From: Algoriphagus faecimaris
GTDB lineage: Bacteria > Bacteroidota > Bacteroidia > Cytophagales > Cyclobacteriaceae
Length of the DNA stretch: 32,523 nucleotides
NCBI RefSeq assembly: GCF_900101705.1
Contig: NZ_FNAC01000044.1
Location: 1-32,523 of the forward strand
Direction of reading: 5' to 3'
Position 1 is the stretch's first letter; every line of letters starts with the position of its first letter. The position numbers and the translations under genes are program-made. Below the pieces are notes generated by a model. The model was given only the letters and a program-made list of their open reading frames with translations. It made no database searches and was not told the origin of the DNA. Shown one piece after another: positions 7,016 through 16,700 of this stretch.

Positions 7016-8509
7016 ATGGCGAACTATAGTTTTATATTATTCCCCACCAAGTCACCTGAAACCAAGACGATTTATGAGATCATAACTCATGGAAATCAGG
7101 TGGTTCATCGCAAATCGCTGGGTATTAGGATTACCGAAAAAAATTGGGATAAGACTAAAAAAAGGGTAAAATCCAAAGAACCCAATGCCCAAGAAATCAA
7201 TCGAATTCTACGTGAAAAAGAGGAACAGTTTCAATTTGAAAACCCAAGATCCCAAACATTGAATACTGAGAAGTCCTGTGCGTTACAATACATGGAGCAG
7301 GAGTTGGAACGGGGTTATCAGGATGGTACCAAGAAGGTATCTACCTACAATAAATACAGAACAGTATTGTCAACACTTAGAAAAGTGGTACAGGAAAAAT
7401 TCGGAACTAAATACCTCCCGTTCAAAAAGTTGAAGGATTTGGAGACTATTCGTCAAATTACGATTGGTCTTCAACGTGGATATGGGAAGTCTGGTAAACC
7501 GAAAAAACCAGCAGTTATATCCAACTATATATCGATTTTAAAATCATTTATCGACCATTGGAATCGATATTCAGGAACACAGAGTCCTGTAAATTCTTCG
7601 ACCTTTTTCAACTTTATCCAAAAGAAACAGGTCAAGAAACTGGCACCTTCCATTACTAGACATCAGATCAAGGAATTGGAAAATTATGTTCCTGTCCAAC
7701 GCCGGAAACGATGTTACACCTCACAGATTCTTTCCAAGAACATCTTCTTATTTCAATACTATTCCGCCGGAATCCGATTTATCGATGCAATTACGATGAC
7801 CAACACCATGATTATGGAAGATAAGTTGGTTATTCCAATCAGGAAAACCTCTGACTTCATCAGTGCTCCGTTTTATTTTCCGATGATGGAAGTGCTGAAT
7901 GAATACTTTCCTCACCAGTATCAACAAGCAATGAATGATGTCAAGTTGGGAAAAGTTATTCTTGATGCCCGATCGATCCAGCAACTATTTCGCCTTGAAG
8001 GAATTGATTTTGTCAACCTAAACCATGATCAACTCACTGGGATCATTAGAGAGGTCACCAGTCAACAATCTGACTCTGAGCTGACACATTACCTGTTCGA
8101 CATTCAAAATCGATTGGAGACCCAAATAATTAAGTATTTCTTCAAGTTGGTGAAAGATCTTCCTGCTCAGTTCATTTTCCCCATGTTGATTTACGATGAT
8201 TTCAAAGATTCACTCGAAAATGGAAAGGACTTCACTCAGGAACAGGAGTACGATATTCACCGAGCAAGAACCCGTCATAACAGTGCTTTAAAAAGAATCA
8301 GTGAAAATATGGAGATACCAACGCTGACAGGACATGTTCCAAGACATACACTTGCAAACCACATGGCCTATATGGGCAACTCCGAAGAAGAAATTAGACA
8401 GGTACTTGGTCATGCTAACGTCAGAACAACCAAAATCTATCTAAGAGAAAGACATGGATTTTCTGGATCATTTGACATTATGAAACGGTTCCATCAGGTG
8501 AAAAAGTGA
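7016..8509 (+). CDS. Tyrosine recombinase/integrase
   Basis: 497 residues. An N-terminal arm-binding domain (SFILFPTKSPETKTIYEIIT ... ITEKNWDKTKKRVKS) leads to a SAM-like core-binding domain (about 80-210) and the catalytic domain. Catalytic residues visible are R254 (SAGIRFIDAITM), H440-x-x-R443 (GHVPRHTLANHM), H466 (VLGHANVRTT) and the nucleophile Y475 (KIYLRE). The catalytic lysine is not assigned with certainty. The length and arm domain fit integrases of Bacteroidota conjugative or mobilisable elements. The gene looks intact. It closes the + strand module and lies next to imperfect direct repeats. It is the likely enzyme for integration of the left part of the island. Confidence 0.9.
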   Translation: MANYSFILFPTKSPETKTIYEIITHGNQVVHRKSLGIRITEKNWDKTKKRVKSKEPNAQEINRILREKEEQFQFENPRSQTLNTEKSCALQYMEQELERGYQDGTKKVSTYNKYRTVLSTLRKVVQEKFGTKYLPFKKLKDLETIRQITIGLQRGYGKSGKPKKPAVISNYISILKSFIDHWNRYSGTQSPVNSSTFFNFIQKKQVKKLAPSITRHQIKELENYVPVQRRKRCYTSQILSKNIFLFQYYSAGIRFIDAITMTNTMIMEDKLVIPIRKTSDFISAPFYFPMMEVLNEYFPHQYQQAMNDVKLGKVILDARSIQQLFRLEGIDFVNLNHDQLTGIIREVTSQQSDSELTHYLFDIQNRLETQIIKYFFKLVKDLPAQFIFPMLIYDDFKDSLENGKDFTQEQEYDIHRARTRHNSALKRISENMEIPTLTGHVPRHTLANHMAYMGNSEEEIRQVLGHANVRTTKIYLRERHGFSGSFDIMKRFHQVKK

Positions 8510-8537
8510 GTGAAAATTTCATGTAATCTACACCAAG

Positions 8538-8686
8538 GTAAAATCATTGAAATTTACGTCATCCTTTCAGGTGCCACCTACTTCTGAAAAATCGCGAGGA
8601 AGTTTCAAGATAACTACCTTTCGGAAAATTACGAATTGTAAAGATTCAGAATTTTTATCATTCTCTCAGGTACCGCTTACTTTCCT
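8538..8686. repeat. Two imperfect direct repeats of about 49 bases behind the integrase gene
   Basis: Copy 1 (8538-8587) and copy 2 (8638-8686) share GTAAA..AT at the left, TCATYCTYTCAGGTRCC in the middle and CTTACTT-like sequence at the right. The best core is TCAGGTGCCACCTACTT (8567-8583) against TCAGGTACCGCTTACTT (8666-8682), three mismatches. The copies are 99-100 bases apart. Copy 1 contains the palindrome AGGTGCCACCT. They fill the 279-base gap between the integrase and the convergent operon, where recombinase arm sites or an attachment region would be expected. Confidence 0.6.
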
Positions 8687-8788
8687 AAATTTTAATCCTA
8701 CTTTTTGGCGATACGATTGATATTATTTTTCATACTTATTCAATCTTTTCTACGGACTATTTGAAATCCAATCAATAATTAAAAAAAA

Positions 8789-10231
8789 TTACTTCCAATT
8801 TGATAGGAGAAGTTCTGATTCCAGTAGATTTTCTATTTCTGGAGGAAAATAGGTGAAGAAGTCAATTCCTGTTAATTCTTCTACTTTATCGATTGTGACT
8901 GCATAATTAATTATATTTCCTTTTAACTCTTTATTTTCCATAATAAAACCAATTCCATCAATCCGATTCGATTCAAAGCGGACGATCACTTTATAAAAAT
9001 ATTCAGGGATAGATACGTTTGTGCCCCTTATTTTTCCTAACCTTGAATGTAAAACCCCTCCGGTAACCACGTATAGAGAATCACTTTTTCTAGTCCATTG
9101 TCTAACTTTTTCTTCAAGACTAAGCCAAGCCCCTCCATTGAACTCATTTCTCTGAGGACTGATATTACTAAGATAGAAAGTCTCGGACATGGCTAAATAG
9201 CTATGTTTCATAGACCCAGCAGGAAGAAGATGACCTCTGTCATAACCCGAGTTTCGATAATCTTCAAGGGTAGCAGAACCTGTTCTTACCTTTGGGTCTT
9301 CTCTATAATCATTTGTTCTGGAAACCCCCGAAAAGTATTCAGGAATCAATTTATAAGCCACCCATTCAGCTTGCTCATGGGGTTCACAATACGAAAGAGA
9401 AAAGTAAGTGTGATGAATTATTTGATTACACTTAGAGGCAGGAAGAAAATTGTTAAGTCCTCTGGATTCAAACTCACTTTTTTTTTTGAAACTTTCGATT
9501 GGAAGAGATTGAATATTAATTGCAAAGTTGAGATTCGCTTCTCCAAGTCCAGCAGTAGTAATTCCTACTACTTCCCCATTCATGTTCATTAAGGGGCCCC
9601 CACTGCTTCCATGAGTGATTTCCGTAGTAGTTTGGAGTATTTCCCCACTATCCCTTAAAGCAGAAATGATTCCGGTAGAAAGCGTATGTTCGAGACCTTT
9701 AGGATTACCTATTGCAAATACTTCTTCTCCAACTGTTGGAGTATGATCTGAAATCCTTAAAGCTGGGACCTTCTGGGAGTTATTTACCTTGAAGATTATA
9801 TAGTCATTATCCTTGTCAAAATACAATACATCTGATATTTGATACCTTTTTCCATCGGATAATTGAATGCTCTCAAGACCTTTTGAAGTCCCTTCAAAAA
9901 CGTGATAATTACTTACTCCAATACCTTCCTCGGAAATAAAAAATCCAGTCCCTTGAAATCCATCAATGCCAGTGCTTGTATATATTAGAAAAACAGCATC
10001 CTTATTCTGTTGAAATAGACTAGACAAAGGTTTTGACGAAGATTCATTCAGTAATATCGGAGCCTGATTCGTTAAGTTATTATGTGGTTTTTGGGATTCT
10101 GGTAAATTATCATTTGTTCGCTTGCGGCTTTCAGCAATTTCCCGTAAACCTGAGCGAGAACAACTTGAACAACTCTCTAAACCAAGTATAATTATAAATA
10201 ACAGAAACGCATGTAAAAATGAGATTTTCAT
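8789..10231 (-). CDS. Lipoprotein with trypsin-like protease fused to a DNA/RNA non-specific endonuclease
   Basis: 480 residues. Residues 1-21 are a hydrophobic signal ending LGLESC, a slightly atypical lipobox with Cys21. A linker (22-70) precedes an HtrA/trypsin-like domain (70-245). Its catalytic triad looks complete: H110 (SNYHVFEG), D143 (DKDNDYIIFKV) and S210 (THGSSGGPLM). Residues 265-475 form an EndoG/NUC-type nuclease with DRGHLLPAG (331-339, catalytic H334), FYLSNISPQ and FNGGAWLSLEEKV, the Asn/Glu metal-site region. The product should be exported and anchored outside the inner membrane. It is the last gene of an eight-gene operon, two bases after the ZorB-like gene. The protease may process or gate the nuclease; that is inference. 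It is the most effector-like member of the system. Confidence 0.85.
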   Translation of the reverse strand: MKISFLHAFLLFIIILGLESCSSCSRSGLREIAESRKRTNDNLPESQKPHNNLTNQAPILLNESSSKPLSSLFQQNKDAVFLIYTSTGIDGFQGTGFFISEEGIGVSNYHVFEGTSKGLESIQLSDGKRYQISDVLYFDKDNDYIIFKVNNSQKVPALRISDHTPTVGEEVFAIGNPKGLEHTLSTGIISALRDSGEILQTTTEITHGSSGGPLMNMNGEVVGITTAGLGEANLNFAINIQSLPIESFKKKSEFESRGLNNFLPASKCNQIIHHTYFSLSYCEPHEQAEWVAYKLIPEYFSGVSRTNDYREDPKVRTGSATLEDYRNSGYDRGHLLPAGSMKHSYLAMSETFYLSNISPQRNEFNGGAWLSLEEKVRQWTRKSDSLYVVTGGVLHSRLGKIRGTNVSIPEYFYKVIVRFESNRIDGIGFIMENKELKGNIINYAVTIDKVEELTGIDFFTYFPPEIENLLESELLLSNWK

Positions 10232-10233
10232 AA

Positions 10234-10866
10234 CTATTCTATTATTCTACCGATTTTTGGTACAATATGAATTAGGAATTGTTGGTTTTTATATTCTTCA
10301 AAACCAGCATATTCTCTCAATCCTTCCGTTCCACTTCCTGCAATTTGTACCTCGCATATTTCTGGGTCAAAGATGATCGGTTCCTCTTTCCAAAGTCTGT
10401 AAAGGGATAATGCTCTATTATAACTTAACTCAAAATTTAAGGGGTAATTATCGTTGGATGCCATTCCTTCAATCACTACCAAGTATTTTATTTCAAAATT
10501 GGAACTTCTTTCATTGGATTTCAACCTTTCAATTAGACTTTGTATTGATTTTCCAACTTCAATTAAGTATGGCTTGTATTGTGACTCTATTTCTGATTTT
10601 CCACGTTGAAACTGGATTTGCTTATTAAGTTTGAATCTTTTGTACTGGGGCTGATAAGAAAAGTACTCTTCCGGAAGTTGTTTCGTGGATTCTTGGATTT
10701 CTTGAATTTTTTTGAGCTGTTGTTCAGAAGCCTCTCTTGCGTCCTCAGCCTTTCTTCTTTCGCTTTCAGAAAAACCTATTGCGACCGCAAACAAAACTAG
10801 CATCACAAAAAACAGACTTACCATTAAATCAGAAAAACTTACCCAAAAGAAATTAGTTTTTTTCAT
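10234..10866 (-). CDS. MotB/ZorB-like inner-membrane protein with OmpA-like domain
   Basis: 210 residues. The N-terminus NFFWVSFSDLMVSLFFVMLV resembles the MotB/ZorB plug and TM segment, with a Trp and the expected proton-carrying Asp (D13). The TM spans about 10-30, then a charged coiled coil (33-62). Residues 85-206 form an OmpA/MotB-like domain: VVIEGMASNDNYPLNFELSY, NRALSLYRLW (the N-x2-LS-x2-RA pattern of peptidoglycan-binding OmpA domains) and the terminal FLIHIVPKIG. It is predicted to anchor the motor to the cell wall and form the ion channel with the gene just upstream in the operon. ExbD/TolR-like proteins are the alternative, but the OmpA domain favours MotB/ZorB. Confidence 0.85.
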   Translation of the reverse strand: MKKTNFFWVSFSDLMVSLFFVMLVLFAVAIGFSESERRKAEDAREASEQQLKKIQEIQESTKQLPEEYFSYQPQYKRFKLNKQIQFQRGKSEIESQYKPYLIEVGKSIQSLIERLKSNERSSNFEIKYLVVIEGMASNDNYPLNFELSYNRALSLYRLWKEEPIIFDPEICEVQIAGSGTEGLREYAGFEEYKNQQFLIHIVPKIGRIIE

Positions 10867-10884
10867 GAGCTGGGATATTCTTGA

Positions 10885-12558
10885 TTACTCACCGTTCTTA
10901 AATGGGTTTAATCTTTGCCACCAAAATTGATTTTGTGGCTCTTTCTCACTATCTGATTCCTGATTTTTTGTTCTCCGGGGTTTTGAAACCTTTTTTCGAA
11001 CTTCTTTCTTTATTTCTTGGAGTTCACTGACAATATCATTGATTTTAGACCTACTACTTAACTCTTCCATTTTACTCTCGATAGACTTATGAAACTCTAG
11101 AATGCTATTTTGGCTCTGACTTATCTTTTCAAGGCTAATATGTTGCTGGGAATCAATATTGTGAAGCTCTTCAATTTGTTGATTTATGGTTTCAATTTTT
11201 ACTAGGTATTCCAGTTTCTCTAACTCTTTAAACTGAGGAGGTGCATTTTCGTAGAGCTTTCTGTATTCTTCAATTTGATTTATGGATACTTCTTTAATGG
11301 ATTCATAGATAGCTTCATAGCCTTCTTTGATACTGATTTGGTGGGTACTGGCATCATCTTGGAATGTCTTGTAAAGATTGTCCAACCGTCGCTTTAATGC
11401 GTCAATAGCTTCGCTGAAATATAGTTCGTTGTATGAAACAGCTTCTTGAACCTTTTGTCCGTGGGAGTCTAGTTTTTTAAAGTGGTCCGTAAGAAATTCT
11501 GTGAGCAGTTTTGATTGATTCAACTGATCATTCGAATCCTCAATATTCAGTTTGATAGTTTGAGCTAAATCCTCAATACTTTTGGTTTTCTGGGCAAAAC
11601 TTTCTAGTCGTTCAGATATATTCTGGATGTTCTTTATATTTTTCTCGAAGGCCTCAATTACCTGTACACTAGATTCGAGTTTTTCAAACAGATCTAAGTT
11701 AGCCTTTGTGACTCGGTGCATTTTCAGATTCTCGACCTTCTCAATTGTTTTGAGTTGGGTATTGATACTATCAGCGGTATTTAAGGAGGCTATTCTTATC
11801 TTTTCGCTTATTTCTGTGCCTTTTCTAGTAAATAAATCCAAGCTATGCTTCAATCCTGCAATTCCCGTTTCTTGGGAGGCCACAAGCGCTGGAAGAAGTT
11901 TTGCTTGAATATAAGATAGTTGTCTGTTTTTACTTTCAAGGACAATTTTCCTTGCACTTTTATAAATTGAAGACGAAAGAATAGTAGTAAATGCAAGTCC
12001 AGCTAAACTTGCAGCCATAGCATATTTTACTGCATCTATAAGTGAATTTATCGCATTTGTGAATTGAGTATCATCTATTTCAGGCATTGCAATAAGGCCA
12101 AAAATTATCCCTGTCATCGTGGCTGCAAGTCCAAGGTAGAGTGGGGTAGGAATCAGATTTGAAATTTCATCATCATGAACATCTATTTCTCGATCTACCA
12201 TGTCCTTAATAATGCTAAAATTGACGGCTGCCCCATAGTTATTTAGAAGATAAGAATTGATGCTTTCAGAAATACTAATGGCGATATTATTATCGGATTT
12301 GCTCTGCAATAAAGTGATCAACAAATAACCTTCAGGAATACTTGTATCCTCGGATGGATTGTATTCAAGCATGTTTTCTTTTACATTCTCTTGATTAACA
12401 TCTTCCCTTAGAATCAAGTATTGCCGGGTAATTAGAATCGGATTGAATGTATTTTTCAGTACACCTATTTTATTTGTCGTCTTTAAGAATACATTTACCT
12501 GCCATATGAAAATTATAGCGATAACTGCAAGTTCTAAATTTTGAAAAGTACTCTCCAT
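10885..12558 (-). CDS. MotA/ZorA-like motor subunit with long coiled-coil tail
   Basis: 557 residues. TM1 is at 9-25. A cytoplasmic segment follows (about 26-135). TM2 is at 137-157 (LYLGLAATMTGIIFGLIAM, the P-x-LGLxxTxxG signature of MotA/TolQ/ExbB proteins) and TM3 at 179-199 (AMAASLAGLAFTTILSSSIY). The last 340 residues are almost wholly heptad-rich, from about 235 on (SEKIRIASL..., ESSVQVIEAFEKNIKNIQNI..., RLESFAQKTKSIEDLAQTIK), and end in a basic/acidic tail. ZorA of Zorya also has a MotA-like core and a long intracellular tail. It is predicted to form with the ZorB-like product a proton- or sodium-driven stator, with the tail carrying the signal into the cytoplasm. The start codon directly abuts the stop of the preceding gene. 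Confidence 0.85.
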   Translation of the reverse strand: MESTFQNLELAVIAIIFIWQVNVFLKTTNKIGVLKNTFNPILITRQYLILREDVNQENVKENMLEYNPSEDTSIPEGYLLITLLQSKSDNNIAISISESINSYLLNNYGAAVNFSIIKDMVDREIDVHDDEISNLIPTPLYLGLAATMTGIIFGLIAMPEIDDTQFTNAINSLIDAVKYAMAASLAGLAFTTILSSSIYKSARKIVLESKNRQLSYIQAKLLPALVASQETGIAGLKHSLDLFTRKGTEISEKIRIASLNTADSINTQLKTIEKVENLKMHRVTKANLDLFEKLESSVQVIEAFEKNIKNIQNISERLESFAQKTKSIEDLAQTIKLNIEDSNDQLNQSKLLTEFLTDHFKKLDSHGQKVQEAVSYNELYFSEAIDALKRRLDNLYKTFQDDASTHQISIKEGYEAIYESIKEVSINQIEEYRKLYENAPPQFKELEKLEYLVKIETINQQIEELHNIDSQQHISLEKISQSQNSILEFHKSIESKMEELSSRSKINDIVSELQEIKKEVRKKVSKPRRTKNQESDSEKEPQNQFWWQRLNPFKNGE

Positions 12559-13785
12559 TTATGAGATCTTGATTTTTAATTTATGTCCCTCCTTTATAAC
12601 GAAACGATCCTCTTTAACCTCGACAATACCATTTTCGAGTACTGATATATTTGATGGTCTGTCTACACCACCTAGATTTTCAATTTCACTTACTGGACCC
12701 AAGGAAGTGTCCCTGATACTTAAAATTTTTCCATAAAAATTTCTATCTGCTACAAATTTCAATTCACCCTCTGAATGGTCCTCTTTATATACTATTTCAA
12801 AATATGAATTATTCCCCATTATCGGGGCTCCGTGATTCTTTTGAAATGATCCATTAATCTCAGGGTATTGGAAATAAAGTGAGATGGTATTCTGATTTGA
12901 ATCTTGGTCCGGAATATTTGGAGCGTCACTATCAGTTGTTTTTTGCTTTTCTATTTCAAGGGAAGCTTTTGATTCAGTTTTTGCCTCATTTCTCTTTTGT
13001 TTATCTGCATTCAAATCAAAACTCCGACGTTCTAATTCGTTTTTTTCACTCTCCAACGTCGAAATCCTTTGCAATAACCTCACCTTTTCAGTTTCTAAGC
13101 TCTTAAGCTTTTTTCGGATTTGAGGGTTTGCCTTAGCCAATTTTAAATCTTCACTAAATCTAGCTTTTGCCAAAAAAACACCAATAATTACCCCCAAGAT
13201 TAAAGTCAATACAGCTATTCCAAACCAGATCAAAATGCTAAGCGGTTCATTTTTTTTCTCTTCAATTTTTGAAAGAGGTTCCTCATTTGAAATGGGTGTA
13301 TCCTGTACCTTCTTTGCCTCAATCTGTTCAACATCACCAAACTCTTCATTAAGAGCATTCCAATGACTATATGAGATAATATTTTTCCCGAATTCATTAT
13401 TAGCGCTAGCTTGATTTTTGGAATTAGATAACATTCTTAAAATATTCTGCCCTGATTCAATTTCTTTATCTCTTTCAGCTAATAATTTCTGGTATAATTT
13501 TTTTCCATTTTCACCCCACCCGTTATTTGTAAGGATTTCTTCAAACTCCTGTTGTTTCAAGCTAATGCTGTCTTCATTATTTAAATTATTAATGAATTCA
13601 GATGCTAGAGCTTTGCCTTGCTTCTCAATCTCGCTAAGTCCTTTGGCATCCTCAAAGTCTTGCATAAAGGCATATACTGCCCTAATGCAGACCTCAAAGG
13701 ACTCGAATTCGAAAGACTTGTCAGATTGTCCGAAGGTTTGATAGGTGAAGATCAATAACGCAAAAAAAGCATATAATACCTTCAT
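12559..13785 (-). CDS. Signal-peptide, single-TM protein with coiled coil and C-terminal beta domain
   Basis: 408 residues. Signal peptide 1-20 (MKVLYAFFALLIFTYQTFGQ). A helical, acidic domain fills 21-175 and is predicted periplasmic. A strong TM segment lies at 182-206 (ILIWFGIAVLTLILGVIIGV). The cytoplasmic side then has a coiled coil (215-285, LKSLETEKVRLLQRISTLES) and a Ser/Asp-rich linker. A beta-rich C-terminal domain ends the protein (300-408, ISLYFQYPEINGSFQKNHGA ... HKLKIKIS). The topology lets it connect the periplasm to the cytoplasmic NTPases. It lies two bases after the Hsp70-like gene and abuts the ZorA-like gene. No known family recognised. Confidence 0.7.
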   Translation of the reverse strand: MKVLYAFFALLIFTYQTFGQSDKSFEFESFEVCIRAVYAFMQDFEDAKGLSEIEKQGKALASEFINNLNNEDSISLKQQEFEEILTNNGWGENGKKLYQKLLAERDKEIESGQNILRMLSNSKNQASANNEFGKNIISYSHWNALNEEFGDVEQIEAKKVQDTPISNEEPLSKIEEKKNEPLSILIWFGIAVLTLILGVIIGVFLAKARFSEDLKLAKANPQIRKKLKSLETEKVRLLQRISTLESEKNELERRSFDLNADKQKRNEAKTESKASLEIEKQKTTDSDAPNIPDQDSNQNTISLYFQYPEINGSFQKNHGAPIMGNNSYFEIVYKEDHSEGELKFVADRNFYGKILSIRDTSLGPVSEIENLGGVDRPSNISVLENGIVEVKEDRFVIKEGHKLKIKIS

Positions 13786-13787
13786 GA

Positions 13788-16700
13788 TTAGTTATTCAAG
13801 GATAATTGGAAAGCAAGTCTATTAAGAACTCCAATAAGGGGGAAGAAGAAAAGTGTTTCTTCAACATGATGAGCCTTATCTCCATAGTGGGATTCAATTC
13901 CCCAATTGACAAATTCCACTAAATTCTTATCTCTCCACTCCTTAAAAATAACTTTTGCTGATTCATCGATGTTGAAATCGCTTCCAAGTCTTCGACTATC
14001 CATAAATCCATCCAGGATCGAATAGAAATCCTGAATTGAGTCAATTATGTCTTGAACTTTATTCCTATCAATTTCATTGTATCTCGGAGTAGATGAAACA
14101 TCTTTTTCCATGTCTACTACTTGGTCCAAAACGCCACTTCCCCCAAGCCATATAATAACTTTATCTTCCGCTAATCTTTCTGTTCCTGTTAACATGAGGC
14201 CACCTCTAGTAGTCACCTGCTTTGGTTCTTTATCAAGTTCAATTTGAATGGACCTAGCCTTAAAATCTTCTTCAAACACATTGCTGTAAATGTAAAGTAT
14301 TAAATCCTTTATCCTCTTAAAGCCCTCTCTTTTGGAGTTGTCCAGAAAAAGTAAGGTCTTAGATGCAGTTCCACTAAATATGAAATTGTCGGGTATAGTC
14401 TTCCCCTGTTTTTTTTGTAGTTGTGCGGAGTAATATATAATAGAACCAAAGAACAATAGGAAAGCCATATTGATTCTTTTGTTCGTTTTTAATTCCTCAC
14501 CGAAATTAAAGCTCAGGTCTTTGTCCTCCTCAAGGCTAAACAAGAAACTTATATAATCCGAAGAGTTTTTAGAGGAAGTTCTAAGTCGGGTTTCAATCCT
14601 TGATAATTCCTTGTATTTATCATTTTTTAATAAATCTTGGGCTCTTTTAGAAAAGAGATTAACAAACCCGTTGCGATCTGTGTCTAGTTTTCGCTGAGGA
14701 GAAGTATACCCATCTCCAAAAATGGAATTACCGGCAAACTTAAATGAGGTTATATAACTTGCTTCTGCAGAGTCCTTATCAAATAATGCCAGATCTGTTG
14801 AGCCACCGCCAATATCAATTGTCATACTGGTTCCAGGGTACATGTTCCTGTAATAAAGATAAGGAGCAACGCTTTCTGATATTCTCAAAAGGTTTTCAGG
14901 CTTTGCATTCTCAAAAACATTGTTGAAATACTTTTCCCAAATTTCAGTGAACATGTATTTTTCATGGTGATTCATACTTACAGGGTAGAACCACTTAATC
15001 TTCACATTTTTCGGATGGCAACCTTCACTAATAGCCTTTAATCGTACAAGCTGTAATAAACTTTCTATGTAGAGTTTGACAAGTGTTTTATCGTTATGAT
15101 CATCATAATTACTCCACTTTAAGTCTGTTTTAATCTTTTGAGTATCAGCTATTGGTCTTCTCTCATAATAATGATAGCTGTTACCATCTAAAAGTGCATT
15201 AGAGTTTGAATTAAAATCTATATGCTCATTGTATGACAAGGCTGACCTCATTGGAAAATGAGACTCACCATCACGCCTAATTGATAAGGGGAAAAGGTAT
15301 TTTTCAAATAGGGGATAAAACTGTTTAATATCACCAGGAGGAATTTCATCCCACTTATTTACATCTAAAAGATAGGTTAGGGTTTCTGAACCGACATAAT
15401 ATTCAAGGCTAGAAAGAGCTCCTTCACCTTTTTTCTTGTACTCTATATGTGTGTTGGTAGTCCCAAAATCAATAGCAAATTCCATTTCATCCGTGGAAGA
15501 TGTAAGCCATTTCCACTCAGGAATCAAGACGTTATTTATTCCATTTACTCCCAGTTCCAAGTAATCGTAATTTTCCTTGGTCTTGTATACTTCTGCTTTC
15601 CAGCTTGATCGGTCACCCGTGTCCCTAGTTTCTTTTTCAAAACCACATTCATTACCGTTGTTTAGCTTTGGTTTTAGCTCATAGTTTAATTGATTGTCTA
15701 TTTCAAACTGTAATGCAAAAAAGTTGGCAGAATGATCTTCCTTTACCCTTGTTAATGTCAGTAATGCTAAGCAAATATTTATTTGAATCTGATTTTCAGT
15801 TTTATAAGTTTTGCTGAAAGTAATAATACCTCCGGCGGTAGGTATTTCTAGTGTGACTGTCAGTAAAACTCCTGTCTTTTTTATTTTACAATATCTTCTG
15901 GCATCATTTGCGTCAAAATAATCAAAGAAAGTAGCGTTCAACGGTAGTAAGCAATTAGTACCATCTTCCAAAACACCTACATTAAATGATCTCAAATCAA
16001 CCGGGTATTCACTTATGGAATTACTAATTCCTAACGGTTCTAAAACCATGATTTTATCGGCTAAAAAATCCCCTTCCGAATACCATAAAACAGCAGAGCC
16101 ATTTTCTGGGAGAATTGAGTTCTGAGGATTGGGGTTTTTCACGGGAATTTTACCCTGCATTTGATCGGTATTCCAAATATCATCAGCGGAGGTATATTTC
16201 CAATTTCGATTAAATCTCGTCTGGGGAAGTACTAAAGCCCTTTTTCCCTTATTGGAATTTATAAAGAAGTCACTATCAACTGTTGAAGATTGGATCTCTG
16301 TCCCTAATCGAATACCAAGAATAGATACTTCATTAGTGGATGCATCGGAAGTTGTGCAAACCGGGTAATCGTTGATCGCACTTGAATTTAATTGGTCTAT
16401 TTCTGCACGTTTTGCGGATGGCAATACCTCTCGGACTTTCAGCAGATATTCATAAAACTCATTCTTGTCCGTATCTCTAAAGAATCTTTGGAATTCTGGT
16501 GTTTTTGATAGGCAGAAAATATATTTAACGAATGGGAACTCCCGTTCATGGAGTGCCGCATATTTATCGTCAAATAGCTTATCGGTTCCCCGTGTTATAT
16601 CCATCTCCAAAAAGGATGCAGACGAATCGGGAGCAGAAACAAAAAGAGTAGAGGGTGAAGTGGCTCCAACCAATTTATTCTTATAGTAAATAAAATACAG

